DNA of 58,657 nt from an uncultured Schlesneria sp. Lineage in GTDB: Bacteria > Planctomycetota > Planctomycetia > Planctomycetales > Planctomycetaceae. The first letter of the stretch is position 1, and the number at the start of each line of letters is the position of its first letter. The stretch lies in the NCBI GenBank assembly GCA_903834925.1, contig CAILLA010000115.1, positions 1 through 58,657 of the forward strand, given 5' to 3'. The notes beneath the pieces were generated by a model. The model was given only the letters and a program-made list of their open reading frames with translations. It did not search any database and had not been told where the DNA came from. Below are positions 44,737 through 53,967 of the stretch, piece by piece. The translations under genes and the position numbers were made by a program.

Positions 44737-45669
44737 ATGTATCCGATACTGGAATTTCTCGGCGGTGTGATTTGCGCTGTCGTGGGTGGTGAACTGTTTC
44801 TGCGCGGCGTACTCGGCGTATCCGGCTGGCTACGCATTCCCAAAGCGGTTACAGCCGCGACGTTAGCGGCATTCGCGACATCGAGTCCGGAAATCTCGGT
44901 GGCGATCAACTCCGCCATGGCTGGCGAACCTCAGATCGCTCTTGGAGACGCTTTGGGCAGCAACGTTGTGAATATTGGACTGGTCCTGGGTGTGTTGATC
45001 GCCATGGGGCCGATCTCGTTTATCTGGGCGTACTACAAAAGGGAATTTGTGACGGCCCTGGCGGCCCCGATGATTCTCTGTGTTCTACTTGCCGACGGAG
45101 AATTTTCTCGGACAGATGCGATCGTTTGTCTGGGCGTTTTTTGTGTATGGTTAATTTGGGTTTTGCGAGACGCACTTCAGTCTCGCGACGGAATTGAATC
45201 GACTGCAACGGGAAAGCAGGCTTTGATCGCCCTCGTTTTCGGTATCGTCGGGCTCTTAACGCTTGTGATGTCGGGCAAGCTGATTGTGGCAGGGGGCACT
45301 GCTTTAGGTGAAATGCTCGGCGTCAGCCCATTCCTGATCGGGGTGACCATCGTGGCTTTTGGGACATCATCCCCAGAGTTGGCAACAGCTGTGGTTTCCA
45401 AGCTCCGAGGTCACGACGAAGTCGGCATCGGAACGGTACTCGGCAGCAACGTGTTCAATTGCCTGTTCATTATTGGGCTGGCAGGAGCAATTCACCCGTT
45501 TCCGCAGGCTGTCGCAGCTGTGCTGCCGAGTGTGATTTTCGGTATTCTGACCGTTCTCGCTCTTGTCCCGATCAAGGGTGCGGTCCTCGGGCGTGGCCGA
45601 GGAATGCTTTTGCTATCTCTGTACGCCGGTTCGATTATTGCGGCGTGGTGGTTTGGCTCGGCACATTGA
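44737..45669 (+). CDS. Calcium/sodium antiporter-type cation exchanger
   Basis: A 310-residue membrane protein of the Ca2+:cation antiporter family (YrbG-like), with about ten helices and the two inverted alpha-repeats: AAFATSSPEISVAINSAMAG with GDALGSNVVNIGLVLGVL in the first half, and AFGTSSPELATAVVS with GTVLGSNVFNCLFIIGLAG in the second. The glutamates and asparagines in these motifs bind the ions. AGGAGG lies 5 bases before the ATG. It probably expels Ca2+ in exchange for Na+ or H+; ion preference cannot be read from the sequence. Confidence 0.93.
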   Translation: MYPILEFLGGVICAVVGGELFLRGVLGVSGWLRIPKAVTAATLAAFATSSPEISVAINSAMAGEPQIALGDALGSNVVNIGLVLGVLIAMGPISFIWAYYKREFVTALAAPMILCVLLADGEFSRTDAIVCLGVFCVWLIWVLRDALQSRDGIESTATGKQALIALVFGIVGLLTLVMSGKLIVAGGTALGEMLGVSPFLIGVTIVAFGTSSPELATAVVSKLRGHDEVGIGTVLGSNVFNCLFIIGLAGAIHPFPQAVAAVLPSVIFGILTVLALVPIKGAVLGRGRGMLLLSLYAGSIIAAWWFGSAH

Positions 45670-45687
45670 TCTGACGGTCGAAACTCG

Positions 45688-45786
45688 GTGTGCCACTAGC
45701 GTGCGTCTTCGCTCGCCAGTGCTTTTTCTAACCGTAAAAGAGACGAAGAAGCCACTGGCGTCTAAAAGCAGCCGCCTGTGGCACAC
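45688..45786. repeat. Nested inverted repeat between convergent genes
   Basis: Outer 9-base arms GTGTGCCAC (45688-45696) and its complement (45778-45786) enclose inner 8-base arms CGCCAGTG (45714-45721) and its complement (45753-45760), and a centre with CTTTTT and AAAAG. The element sits between the stops of the antiporter and DUF1552 genes, where it could end transcription from both sides. The GCCAGTG/CACTGGC core resembles a short repeat I remember as common in planctomycete intergenic DNA. Confidence 0.65.
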
Positions 45787-45809
45787 ATTATCGCAGCTCT
45801 CTTTTGATA

Positions 45810-47150
45810 TCAGCCCATCAGGCCGCTCAATGCACCCGTGCTGTCTCCCAGGAATGGAACTTTGACGTCCATTCGTTCCAGCATTGAAAGCCACAGGTTA
45901 CTGATCGGAGTTTCCTTGGGGTATTGGATATGTCGTCCCGATCGAATCGTCCCGCCACCTTTACCTGCGAGTAGAACTGGAAGATTGTCATGGTTGTGGG
46001 CGTTTCCGTCCGAGTTCGCACTTCCATAGGCAATCATACAATGATCGAGCAGTGTTCCCTCACCTTCGGGAATCGCCTTTAACTTCTGTAGCAAGTACGA
46101 CAGTTGAGTGACATGGAATTTATTGATGTCGCGAATCTTCTCTTTCTTCTTCGGGTCATTGCCATGGTGAGACAGTTCATGATGTCCTTCTGAGACTCCG
46201 ATGAACGGATAGGCCCTGTTGCTTCCTTCGTTGGTAATGACGAAAGAGCAAACACGTGTTGAATCCGTCTGGAAGGCCAGGACCATCAGGTCGCACATGA
46301 GTCGAATGTGTTCCTGCAAATCGCCAGGGACTCCCGCAGGAACCGGGTAATCAGGTGCTTTTGATTCAGGTAGATTCGCCGCACGGCCGATTCGCTGTTC
46401 GATATCTCGGATTGAACTGAAGTATTCGTCGAGTTTCCGTTGATCATTTTTACCGAGCTTACCAGTCAGATCGCTGGCGTCCTGACGCACGAAATCGAGC
46501 ACACTTTGGCGAAGTTTGTCACGTTTGGCTCGATCTGATCCCCCACCTGATCCGAACAATCGTTCGAAAACCTGTTTCGGGTTGACTTCCTTGGGAAGTG
46601 GCTGAGTCGCTGATCGCCATGCCATGGTTGAGGAGTAAACGCAGCTGTACCCCGAGTCGCAATTGCCGGCCATCGCACCCGCTTCACAGCCGATCTCTAA
46701 TGACGCCAATCGTGTTTGATCGCCGATCCGGGATGCCGCCACCTGATCGACTGACACTCCGTTGCGAATGTCCGTTCCGTCGGTTTTAACGGGATGAGCA
46801 CCTGTCAAAAACGAAGCCAAAGCACGAGCGTGATCTCCGCCTCCATCGCCATGAGGCCGGGCACCATCTGCTGTGAGACCGGTCAGAATCGTAATATCGT
46901 CTCGAACAGGAGCCAACGGCTCGAGAATTGGCGTCAGCTCAAACGCCGAGCCTTCCGTCGCCGGAGTCCAATCGGCCATGTTCTTGCCGTTTGGGACATA
47001 GAGGAAAGCCATCCGATTGGGCGCGGTCTTCGTTGTCGCGGCCTCTTCAGCCCAGGACGCCACAGGTCCCATGGCTTCAAGCCATGGCAAGGCGATTGCA
47101 GTGCTGAGGCCCTTCAGGACCAGACGTCGGGAAATGGGATCTCGGTTCAT
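45810..47150 (-). CDS. DUF1552 protein, Tat-exported
   Basis: A 446-residue DUF1552 protein with a twin-arginine signal (ISRRLVLKGLSTAIALPWLEA). Landmarks: RMAFLYVPNGKNMADWTP, ITILTGLTADGARPHGDGGGDHARALASFLTGAHP, STRVCSFVITNEGSNRAYPFIGVSEGHHELSHHG, LDHCMIAYGSANSDGNAHNHDNLPVLLAGKGGG. The ATG at 47150 has GAGGAA about 8 bases upstream; the longer frame to 47210 is rejected. It lies 100 bases downstream of a DUF1592 gene on the same strand and forms the third cytochrome/Tat pair in the window, the second of DUF1592/DUF1552 type. Confidence 0.93.
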   Translation of the reverse strand: MNRDPISRRLVLKGLSTAIALPWLEAMGPVASWAEEAATTKTAPNRMAFLYVPNGKNMADWTPATEGSAFELTPILEPLAPVRDDITILTGLTADGARPHGDGGGDHARALASFLTGAHPVKTDGTDIRNGVSVDQVAASRIGDQTRLASLEIGCEAGAMAGNCDSGYSCVYSSTMAWRSATQPLPKEVNPKQVFERLFGSGGGSDRAKRDKLRQSVLDFVRQDASDLTGKLGKNDQRKLDEYFSSIRDIEQRIGRAANLPESKAPDYPVPAGVPGDLQEHIRLMCDLMVLAFQTDSTRVCSFVITNEGSNRAYPFIGVSEGHHELSHHGNDPKKKEKIRDINKFHVTQLSYLLQKLKAIPEGEGTLLDHCMIAYGSANSDGNAHNHDNLPVLLAGKGGGTIRSGRHIQYPKETPISNLWLSMLERMDVKVPFLGDSTGALSGLMG

Positions 47151-47250
47151 CGGGTGTTCCTCACATGTTTTTGAGGTCGACGCGGACGATTCGGTCGTTC
47201 GGTCAACCATTGTCTATAAACTATCCGGCCACATGGTGTTCTGTCGAGTA

Positions 47251-49620
47251 TTAATCACTTCCACGTCGCATTCGGAACGGGTCGCTTTTCACAATTTCGA
47301 TAGCAAGTGTCGAGAATTTGTAGTCGTTTTTCGCTAACTCTTCCTGAATTTTCTTGATTGAACGTCGATCGTAATGCTCCAAACCCCGGCCTAAGCCATA
47401 GGTCATCAGTTTTTCGGTCAGGTTACGACCGACTTTTGCATGTTGTTCTTTCAGGATCGACTTCAATTCCACCGGGCCTTGAAATGACTTGCCTCCAGGT
47501 AAAACACCCCCTGTTTCGATCGGAAACTCACCATCTTTTTGGCGGAATCCGCCGATTGCATTGTAGTTTTCAAAAGCGAATCCCAGCGGGTCCATTTTGG
47601 CATGACAATTCGCACAAGCCGGATTAGCTCGATGTTGCTCCATTCGCTGCCTGAGCGAACCGGTCAGCTGGGAATTGTCTCCTTCTGCAAGTTCAGGGAC
47701 GTTCGGCGGAGGTGGAGGTGGTGGCGAACCGAGGATCTGCTCCAGTATCCACCGGCCTCGTTTGACTGGTGATGTCCGAGTCGGATTCGACGTAACGGTA
47801 AGAATACTCGCTTGAGTCAGCAGTCCGCCGCGTAGTTTATCGGGAAGGGTTATTCGTTCGAATTCGCGGCCCTGATCACCGCGCCGTCGCCCCCGTCGCT
47901 CACCTTCTGGTGGTTTGGACATGGCAGATTCCAGTCCGTAATGCTGTGCTAGTGGTCGGTTAACGAACGTAAAGTCCGCGTCGACCAGATCGTTGATGCT
48001 GCGGTCTTCTCGAATAATTGCCTGGACGAATAGCTCTGTTTCCTTCAGCATGGCGGATCGCAGCCCTTCATTGAACGAAGGAAAAACTTTGGGATCGGGC
48101 GTGATGGATTTCAATCGTCGAAGCTGTAGCCACTGCATCGCGAAGTTATCAACCAGCGAATTGGATTTTGGATCGGCTAGCATTCGGCGAACCTGAGCGC
48201 CAATATTCGCTGTCAATTCACCTTTGGTTGCCAAGTTTAACAGCTCTTCGTCCGGCATTGAACTCCATAAGAAATAAGACATCCGCGAAGCGAGTTGGAA
48301 TTCGTCCAAGGCTCTCGATTCAGGACTTTCCGGTCGATCGTCAAGCTCAAGCCGGAACAAGAATTTGGGCGAGACCAATACAGCCTGCATCGCCCGCTGC
48401 ATCGCGGCTTCCCAGGTCAGGCCTTCGTCAAGTGCGAGTGTGACGAGCACAACCAGGCGCTCTACTTCCGCAGAGGTCGCTGGTCTGCGATACGCTCGAA
48501 AGACAAAGCGATTGAATATTTCGCGTGCCTGATCCGGCTTCGGCTTATCGGCTTGGCATGCTAACAGGCGTTTATGAGAGACGGGGACCATGTCACTGGG
48601 CCCTTCCAGCTCAAACCACTCAACGAACAAGGCCCGCTTAGCTTCCTCTGGCTTTTCAACGGCGGGATCGGTGAACTCGTTGAGGAACGTCACGGAAATT
48701 CGGTGTTCTCCCGAGCCAATTTGAACAGGGTTTGCTTCGTAGACCTTCTTGTCGCGATCCTGTCCTGTCGCTTTGACTTCGACCGTTTCGATTTCGTTGT
48801 CATCGATCTGAAATGCAACCTTGACTGGTTCGTCACCAAGCTGGCGACCCCAGCCGCGAAATCGAAACTTGTATTCGCCGTCGACAGTTAATTTGTGAGA
48901 AATGGAAAGTTTTCCGACGGTATCTAATTTCCGAAATGGGACTTCAAACCCCTCCTTTTGAGTTGTCTGAAGAAACGTCGCCACCGAACGCCGCTTTGGC
49001 GGTTTTGGTGGCTCGCCAGTCAGAATTGCCTTTTGCACAATCGATTCAGCAGCGGCAAGGTATCGTTCCATCAAAACGGGAGACATCGTTAAAACGTCAC
49101 CGATATTGTCGAAGCCGTGGCCAATGTCATCAGAAGGAAAGTCTTCTGCGGCGTTGAAATCAATCAACATCAAATCCCGAACAGTATTGTTGTACTCAGT
49201 GCGATTCAGCCGCCGAACAGTGACCCGACCAGGATCTGGTTTGGCATGCAAATCCACTTCTTCGAAAAGATTGTTCACGACCGCAACAAAGTGATCAATT
49301 TCCGCCTGTTCGGGACGGGGTTTCTCGTGCGGAGGCATCTGGCCGTTCGAGACCATTTCCAACACGTTTTCCCAAACCGAACGACGCTTTAAGATCGAGT
49401 CGGCGTTCTTGTCGATCAGCAAGTTGAGATCCGCCTTGGGATCATTGTCACCATGGCATTCGACACAATGTTTATTGACAAATACCAAATCTTCATTGGA
49501 GAAACGGTTTGCCAGAGGGGATGTTTCGTCAGCCATGACCATTGCCGTAGGACTCGGTAAAGGAGTCAACGTGGCAATAAATAAAACGAAACTGGTCAGT
49601 GATGAACGTGAAAAAATCAT
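47251..49620 (-). CDS. Planctomycete cytochrome-type DUF1587/1592/1588/1585 protein
   Basis: A 789-residue exported protein: signal peptide ending near AMVMA, haem motif NKHCVECHGD, DUF1587 (RRLNRTEYNNTVRDLMLIDF), a central beta domain (YKFRFRGWGRQLGDEPVKVAFQID) and DUF1595-like segment (FNRFVFRAYRRPATSAEVERLV). DUF1592 follows (FQLASRMSYFLWSSMPDEELL), then DUF1588 (DFTFVNRPLAQHYGL, LTQASILTVTSNPTRTSPVKRGRWILEQILGSPPPPPPPNVP) with CANCHAKMDPLGFAFENY, and DUF1585 (VGRNLTEKLMTYGLGRGLEHYD). The ATG at 49620 starts a typical signal peptide; upstream extension to 49722 looks non-coding. Same architecture as the gene at 38570, but without overlap to its DUF1552 partner. Confidence 0.93.
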   Translation of the reverse strand: MIFSRSSLTSFVLFIATLTPLPSPTAMVMADETSPLANRFSNEDLVFVNKHCVECHGDNDPKADLNLLIDKNADSILKRRSVWENVLEMVSNGQMPPHEKPRPEQAEIDHFVAVVNNLFEEVDLHAKPDPGRVTVRRLNRTEYNNTVRDLMLIDFNAAEDFPSDDIGHGFDNIGDVLTMSPVLMERYLAAAESIVQKAILTGEPPKPPKRRSVATFLQTTQKEGFEVPFRKLDTVGKLSISHKLTVDGEYKFRFRGWGRQLGDEPVKVAFQIDDNEIETVEVKATGQDRDKKVYEANPVQIGSGEHRISVTFLNEFTDPAVEKPEEAKRALFVEWFELEGPSDMVPVSHKRLLACQADKPKPDQAREIFNRFVFRAYRRPATSAEVERLVVLVTLALDEGLTWEAAMQRAMQAVLVSPKFLFRLELDDRPESPESRALDEFQLASRMSYFLWSSMPDEELLNLATKGELTANIGAQVRRMLADPKSNSLVDNFAMQWLQLRRLKSITPDPKVFPSFNEGLRSAMLKETELFVQAIIREDRSINDLVDADFTFVNRPLAQHYGLESAMSKPPEGERRGRRRGDQGREFERITLPDKLRGGLLTQASILTVTSNPTRTSPVKRGRWILEQILGSPPPPPPPNVPELAEGDNSQLTGSLRQRMEQHRANPACANCHAKMDPLGFAFENYNAIGGFRQKDGEFPIETGGVLPGGKSFQGPVELKSILKEQHAKVGRNLTEKLMTYGLGRGLEHYDRRSIKKIQEELAKNDYKFSTLAIEIVKSDPFRMRRGSD

Positions 49621-49844
49621 AATTGTATCGGATGGAACAAATCGGGTGGGGTGCTCACGGCACGTAACACGGCGGGATTCACAACCACGATCGTATCGGA
49701 ATTTACTGTTATAAACCAGCAAATTCGTTCCATCAGGCGACGATTTCAGGTGGAGTTACAGTCTCGATGCATGATTCTTATTTGATTTCAAACGGGAAAT
49801 TGCGGATTTCGATTGTTTCAATGCCCACTTGATGAGGCCGCATG

Positions 49845-50936
49845 CTATTGAAATTTTCGAATGCAAGTTTGATCCACCAGCGACCATTCAAAGATCGTTC
49901 CATCAAAGCTGCCCGAAATCAGAGTCTCGTTTGGTACAGTGAAAACCAGATCTCTGATGATCCCACGTTGACCTTTCAGCCGAATTGGTTGCTGATCAGT
50001 TCGGGCTAGATCCCAAACACGAATGAACTCATCGAATCCACCTACTGCGAGCTTTTGACTATCATTCGAGAATGCAACAGACTTCGCAAATTGGAAATTC
50101 AGTTTATGGTGCCAGATACGCTGACCTGTCAGGGCGTCAAAAACATGAATTCCCCCGCGAAAATCTCCGATTGAAAGCCGATTTCCGTCAGCTGACCAGG
50201 CGACACACTGACACGTCTTATCAATCTGGCTAAGTAAGATCCTCGACTCGCCGGTTCGGGAATCACACAAGAAAGGATGTCCATTTTTTGATGAGACAAA
50301 GAGGCGATGACCATCCGGACTGACTGAATTAATATGGTTTGTTGGCCCGATATCAATCGACCAGCGACAGGGCGAGGATTCTGTCAAATCCCATCCGATG
50401 CTCATCCCCAGGCTACTAAAACTCATTACTACGTTACCGTCTTGGGAAATCGAGACGCTCGCATCTGTGTATGGCTCCAAATGCAGTTCTTCCGATGCAA
50501 CGATTTGATCGTTCCGGATCACGTCAACCCGATGATGGATTTGACGGTCTTCTGCCCACTGTTCGAGCATGGCGACTGTGGATGCGTCTGCCGACATTGC
50601 GACCGCGTTGACATTTTTTGGGGTGGGTCGCGTCGTTGAGATTCCGGATTCAAGCGAGATTTGGCTCAGTTTTCCTTCCATCGCATGTGTAAACAAGGTC
50701 AAGTGCTCTTGATTGACCGCGATATTCATTACCGGCAATACGTCACCGCTTTGCGAATCGGTTTTTTGAGGCGATAAATGAATACCAAGCAACGAACTTG
50801 CTTGCCAAAGTGAAGCCATCACGAGCCCCACTCCCAAGCTGATGACAAATAGCTCGCGCATTGCACCAAGGTAAAGAAGACCGCGACGACGGATGTGACT
50901 TCGTTGTCGCTCGTGGATTTTCTGAGATCGTAACAC
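49845..50936 (-). CDS. WD40-repeat protein with membrane anchor
   Basis: A 363-residue protein with a basic N-terminus, one membrane helix (about residues 28-48) and a beta-propeller of WD40-like repeats from residue 65 on: INSVSPDGHRLFVSSKNGHPFLCDSRTG, CVAWSADGNRLSIGDFRGGIHVFDALTG, SVAFSNDSQKLAVGGFDEFIRVWDLART, DLVFTVPNETLISGSFDGTIFEWSL. The start is GTG at 50936, preceded by AGGGAGA at a good distance. It is probably a membrane-bound scaffold facing the periplasm or cytoplasm; no partner is evident. Confidence 0.88.
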   Translation of the reverse strand: MLRSQKIHERQRSHIRRRGLLYLGAMRELFVISLGVGLVMASLWQASSLLGIHLSPQKTDSQSGDVLPVMNIAVNQEHLTLFTHAMEGKLSQISLESGISTTRPTPKNVNAVAMSADASTVAMLEQWAEDRQIHHRVDVIRNDQIVASEELHLEPYTDASVSISQDGNVVMSFSSLGMSIGWDLTESSPCRWSIDIGPTNHINSVSPDGHRLFVSSKNGHPFLCDSRTGESRILLSQIDKTCQCVAWSADGNRLSIGDFRGGIHVFDALTGQRIWHHKLNFQFAKSVAFSNDSQKLAVGGFDEFIRVWDLARTDQQPIRLKGQRGIIRDLVFTVPNETLISGSFDGTIFEWSLVDQTCIRKFQ

Positions 50937-51380
50937 GGAAATCTCCCTAATGTCGTTAATCCAGACCGGTGATCCGCGAAGTCATAGCGGTCAACTTAAT
51001 TCAAACCGCAATATGGAACCTGGTTCGATTAACGTTTTGTTAACATAGGCATCTACTCAACCTCGCATGACGGGCAACGCCGTCGAGGTTGAAATTGTGT
51101 AAATGCAGACTGCATGCCAGATCGTTTCGGGGAATTCCGAAGGAGAGTTAACATGCGTCGAAATAACGACTTTCGACTTACAATCAATTGAAAGAGGATT
51201 GTGCGTTGGACGCGCAATGTTCGGCATACCGTAACTAGCGAATCGGCACGAATGCGGTGAACTTGCGCGAAATGATGTTTGCTTTGGCGATCTCAAAGCC
51301 AATCGGCTGGCAAATTGTGACCGGAATTGATCACAATCGAGAAATCAATCACGTGAAGAGTCTTCAGCAGTTTCGTTTTA
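50937..51380. other. Divergent intergenic region, no gene seen
   Basis: About 440 bases between the divergent WD40 and SpoU methylase genes. Short frames on both strands look random. TAACGTTTTGTTAACAT near 51030 is AT-rich and could be part of a promoter, but I cannot define one. Confidence 0.45.
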
Positions 51381-52151
51381 ATGGGCCAGAAAGTTCGCGT
51401 CATGCACTCGAAAGAATTAGTAATTTGTGGTTTGAAGGCCGTTCGCTCTCGATTCGAAGTTGATTCGGATTCGGTGAAGCGACTGTTTTTCAATCGCGCA
51501 ACGGCGGTTCACGTTGGCGATCTTTGCCGATGGATGGCACAGGAACGGCTGGTGTATCGATGCGTCGAGTCTGAAGAACTCGAGCGGATTTCCGGGTCGA
51601 TTCACCACGGCGGAATTGTCGTCGTGGTCGAGCCACCTGAGATTCGAACTCCCTCTTTGAACGACGTTCGTCACTGGTCCTTACAGGGAGAAACGTTATT
51701 GCTGTTGGATCGAATCAGCAACGTTCATAATTTGGGCGCGATCATACGGTCAGCCGCATTCTTCGGAGTCACGAAGCTCGTCATTCCGGATCATCCGCAG
51801 GCAGCGTTTCCCACCGAAGCGACCTATCGCGTGGCTGAGGGTGGCCTGGATCATGTTGAAGTCTTGTGCGTTGATCATCTCGCGGGTTTTATCCGCGCGA
51901 TCCGCCCTTTCTATTTTGTGGTCGGCGCGGCGACGCGGGGCGGCAAACCTGATTTGGGACGAATGATTGGCCGCCCGTGTGCAATTGTGCTGGGGAATGA
52001 AGAGCAAGGACTGTCGCCAGAAGTCATTTCCGCATGCGAACAATTGATGACGTTACAAGGCGTTGGTCGCGTCGAGTCATTAAATGTTTCAGCGACGGCA
52101 GCGATTCTGCTTTGGGAAACCGCTCGAGCTCGGGGACAATCTGTTCAATGA
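51381..52151 (+). CDS. SpoU/TrmH family 2'-O-ribose RNA methyltransferase (RlmB-like)
   Basis: A 256-residue enzyme with an N-terminal substrate-binding domain (VICGLKAVRSRFEV..., residues 10-85) and a knotted SPOUT domain. The three motifs are complete: SNVHNLGAIIRSAAFFGV (113-130), AIVLGNEEQGLS (201-212) and VESLNVSATAAILLWE (231-246). It methylates a ribose in 23S rRNA or tRNA using S-adenosylmethionine; RlmB, which modifies G2251, is the closest type by layout. Starts at 51381 or 51402 are both possible. Confidence 0.92.
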   Translation: MGQKVRVMHSKELVICGLKAVRSRFEVDSDSVKRLFFNRATAVHVGDLCRWMAQERLVYRCVESEELERISGSIHHGGIVVVVEPPEIRTPSLNDVRHWSLQGETLLLLDRISNVHNLGAIIRSAAFFGVTKLVIPDHPQAAFPTEATYRVAEGGLDHVEVLCVDHLAGFIRAIRPFYFVVGAATRGGKPDLGRMIGRPCAIVLGNEEQGLSPEVISACEQLMTLQGVGRVESLNVSATAAILLWETARARGQSVQ

Positions 52152-52523
52152 AATCAATCTCTAACTCGTCAATTTATGCCAGTTATTCCGCTTCGCATGG
52201 CTAAACCGAATGCATCAGAGTCTTCACGTAATGTTGGTCGATTCTAAGTCCGTGTAGTGCATTTGCCTTGCGGTGTGGCGGCAAATTTTGCCGATCTTGA
52301 CGAAAGGTTGGGGTGACCTGGGCGATCAAGGCTCGCGAGGGCCACGGATGGTGAAATCGCGATGGAGCGCGGCGAGTGAATCTACGCGCTTTGGCTCAAG
52401 TTGGCGAACCTTGACGACCGATTCTGTTTGATAACGGAATTTCGCCGTTGCGGACCCGCACACACACCCATCGTGACCGACCACTTTGATATGCCGTTCT
52501 GACAGGGATTAAGGGACCGATTG
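52152..52523. other. Intergenic region upstream of the YTV gene
   Basis: About 370 bases without a gene. A small perfect hairpin (CGGCAAA/TTTGCCG near 52279-52293) and repeats of a TTGACGA motif (about 52296 and 52411) are present. I cannot define a promoter. Confidence 0.4.
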
Positions 52524-53885
52524 ATGAGACACGCATTCTGGATCGTCGTAGCGAGCATGCTGGCGCTTGCAACCGACGCACGAGTCGAGGCCTCGTATTG
52601 CGGGGCGGCCAGCTACAAGTGTTGTTCGTCAGAGGCCTGCGCGCCTTGTGGCGACTACTGCGCTGCGAAAAGTTGCTGCGGAACCCGCTACAAAAAGGTT
52701 CGCGAAACTGTCTATGAACAAAAAGTCGTGAATCGCTGCCGGACTGTTTACGAACAGTGTACGGAACAATATCCCGTCACCTGCACGAGAAACGTTCACG
52801 AGACATGCTACCGCGACGAGTGTTATACGGTCTGCAAGCCAGTCTATCAGACTTGCTATCGTGACGTTTGCTGTACCGTTAAGAAGCCATGTTTCCAGAC
52901 CTGCTATAAAGACGTTTGTTGCACGGTTCGCAAACCCTGCTACCAGATCTGCTACAAAGACGTCTGCTGCACGATTCGCAAGCCTTGCTTCCAGACATGC
53001 TACCGGGATGTGTGCTGCACGGTCTGCAAACCAGTTTGCGAAACGAAATATCGTGACGTTTGCTGCACGACGTACCGTACCGAGACCCAAACCTGTTACC
53101 GGGATGTCTGCTACACCGTTTGTAAGCCAGTCTGTGAAACAAAAGAAATTCAGGTTTGCACTGGTGATTGGGTAACGGAAACGAAACAGGTTCCTGGTCC
53201 AATCGTTAAGAAGGTCATTTCCGATCCTGGAACATGGGGCTGGAATCCGCTGAACAACAAGTGCGAATACCAACATGGCTGCTGCCATACGGCTTGTGAG
53301 CAGACCTGCCGTACTGTGACTTGCCGACGATGGGTTCCACGCACGGAAACACGAACGATCACCTGCACCCGAATGGAACAGGAAGTTCGTCACTGTCAGC
53401 AACCCTACACGGTTTGCCGCAAGATTCCTGAGACCGTTGTGAAGCAAGTTCCTTACACCTGCGTTCGCTATGAACAACACACGGTTAACAAACGAGTCCC
53501 TTACACGACCTGTTCGTGGACCTGTGAAACGATTACGAAAAAGGTTCCTTACACGACCTGCTCGTGGACCTGCGAAACGATTACGAAAAAGGTTCCCTAT
53601 ACGACTTGCTCGTGGACCAGCGAAACCATCACCAAGAAGGTTCCTTATGTCACCTGCACGATGACCCAGGAAGTTCGGACCCGCAAGGTTCCTTACACGA
53701 CCTGTCGTCAGGTTTGTGAAACGAAGATGGTTACGAAGACCAAATGTGTCCCTCGACAAATTGTCGAATCGGAAGTGATTTGTGTCCCACGCAAGATCTG
53801 CCGTATGGTTCCTGTTCAAACTGCCTGTGCGTCAGATCCCTGCCAGGGCGGAGCGGTCTGCGTACCGGGGCAATGTGGTCACTAA
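52524..53885 (+). CDS. Cysteine-rich YTV-repeat cell-envelope protein
   Basis: A 453-residue exported protein (signal peptide ending about VEA/SYCG) with about 80 cysteines and no catalytic motif. Residues 95-206 are seven 16-residue units of the form CYRDVCCTVCKPVxxT, the YTV motif described for planctomycete envelope proteins. Later parts repeat VPYTTCSWTCETITKK, again 16 residues, three times almost exactly (53496-53639), plus more diverged copies. The gene thus has a 48-base period over much of its length. Such proteins are thought to form a disulphide-linked outer layer. AAGGGA precedes the ATG at 52524. A terminator follows. Confidence 0.92.
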   Translation: MRHAFWIVVASMLALATDARVEASYCGAASYKCCSSEACAPCGDYCAAKSCCGTRYKKVRETVYEQKVVNRCRTVYEQCTEQYPVTCTRNVHETCYRDECYTVCKPVYQTCYRDVCCTVKKPCFQTCYKDVCCTVRKPCYQICYKDVCCTIRKPCFQTCYRDVCCTVCKPVCETKYRDVCCTTYRTETQTCYRDVCYTVCKPVCETKEIQVCTGDWVTETKQVPGPIVKKVISDPGTWGWNPLNNKCEYQHGCCHTACEQTCRTVTCRRWVPRTETRTITCTRMEQEVRHCQQPYTVCRKIPETVVKQVPYTCVRYEQHTVNKRVPYTTCSWTCETITKKVPYTTCSWTCETITKKVPYTTCSWTSETITKKVPYVTCTMTQEVRTRKVPYTTCRQVCETKMVTKTKCVPRQIVESEVICVPRKICRMVPVQTACASDPCQGGAVCVPGQCGH

Positions 53886-53918
53886 TCGACCGCGAAAGTC
53901 TCGCTAAAGTTTCGAATC

Positions 53919-53949
53919 CTGGAGGTGGCCTTTTTAAAGCCACCTCCAG
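53919..53949. terminator. Terminator between the YTV and ribD genes
   Basis: Perfect 11-base arms (CTGGAGGTGGC at 53919-53929, complement at 53939-53949) around a loop of T and A runs. It lies just after the YTV stop and before the convergent ribD stop, so it may act for both. Confidence 0.8.
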
Positions 53950-53967
53950 CTTCGTTCTTTGATGGCA

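Noticed and set aside
53496-53639. Regular 48-base direct repeats that might suggest a CRISPR array
   Set aside because: The repeats are contiguous without spacers, lie in one long reading frame and encode a 16-residue protein repeat.
52629-53819. A 396-codon open frame on the minus strand across the YTV gene
   Set aside because: It is the antisense shadow of a 48-base-period repeat gene; its repeated NLF.NRFAGPRAGRVR pattern follows automatically from the plus-strand repeats, whereas the plus strand has a signal peptide, ribosome-binding site and known motif.
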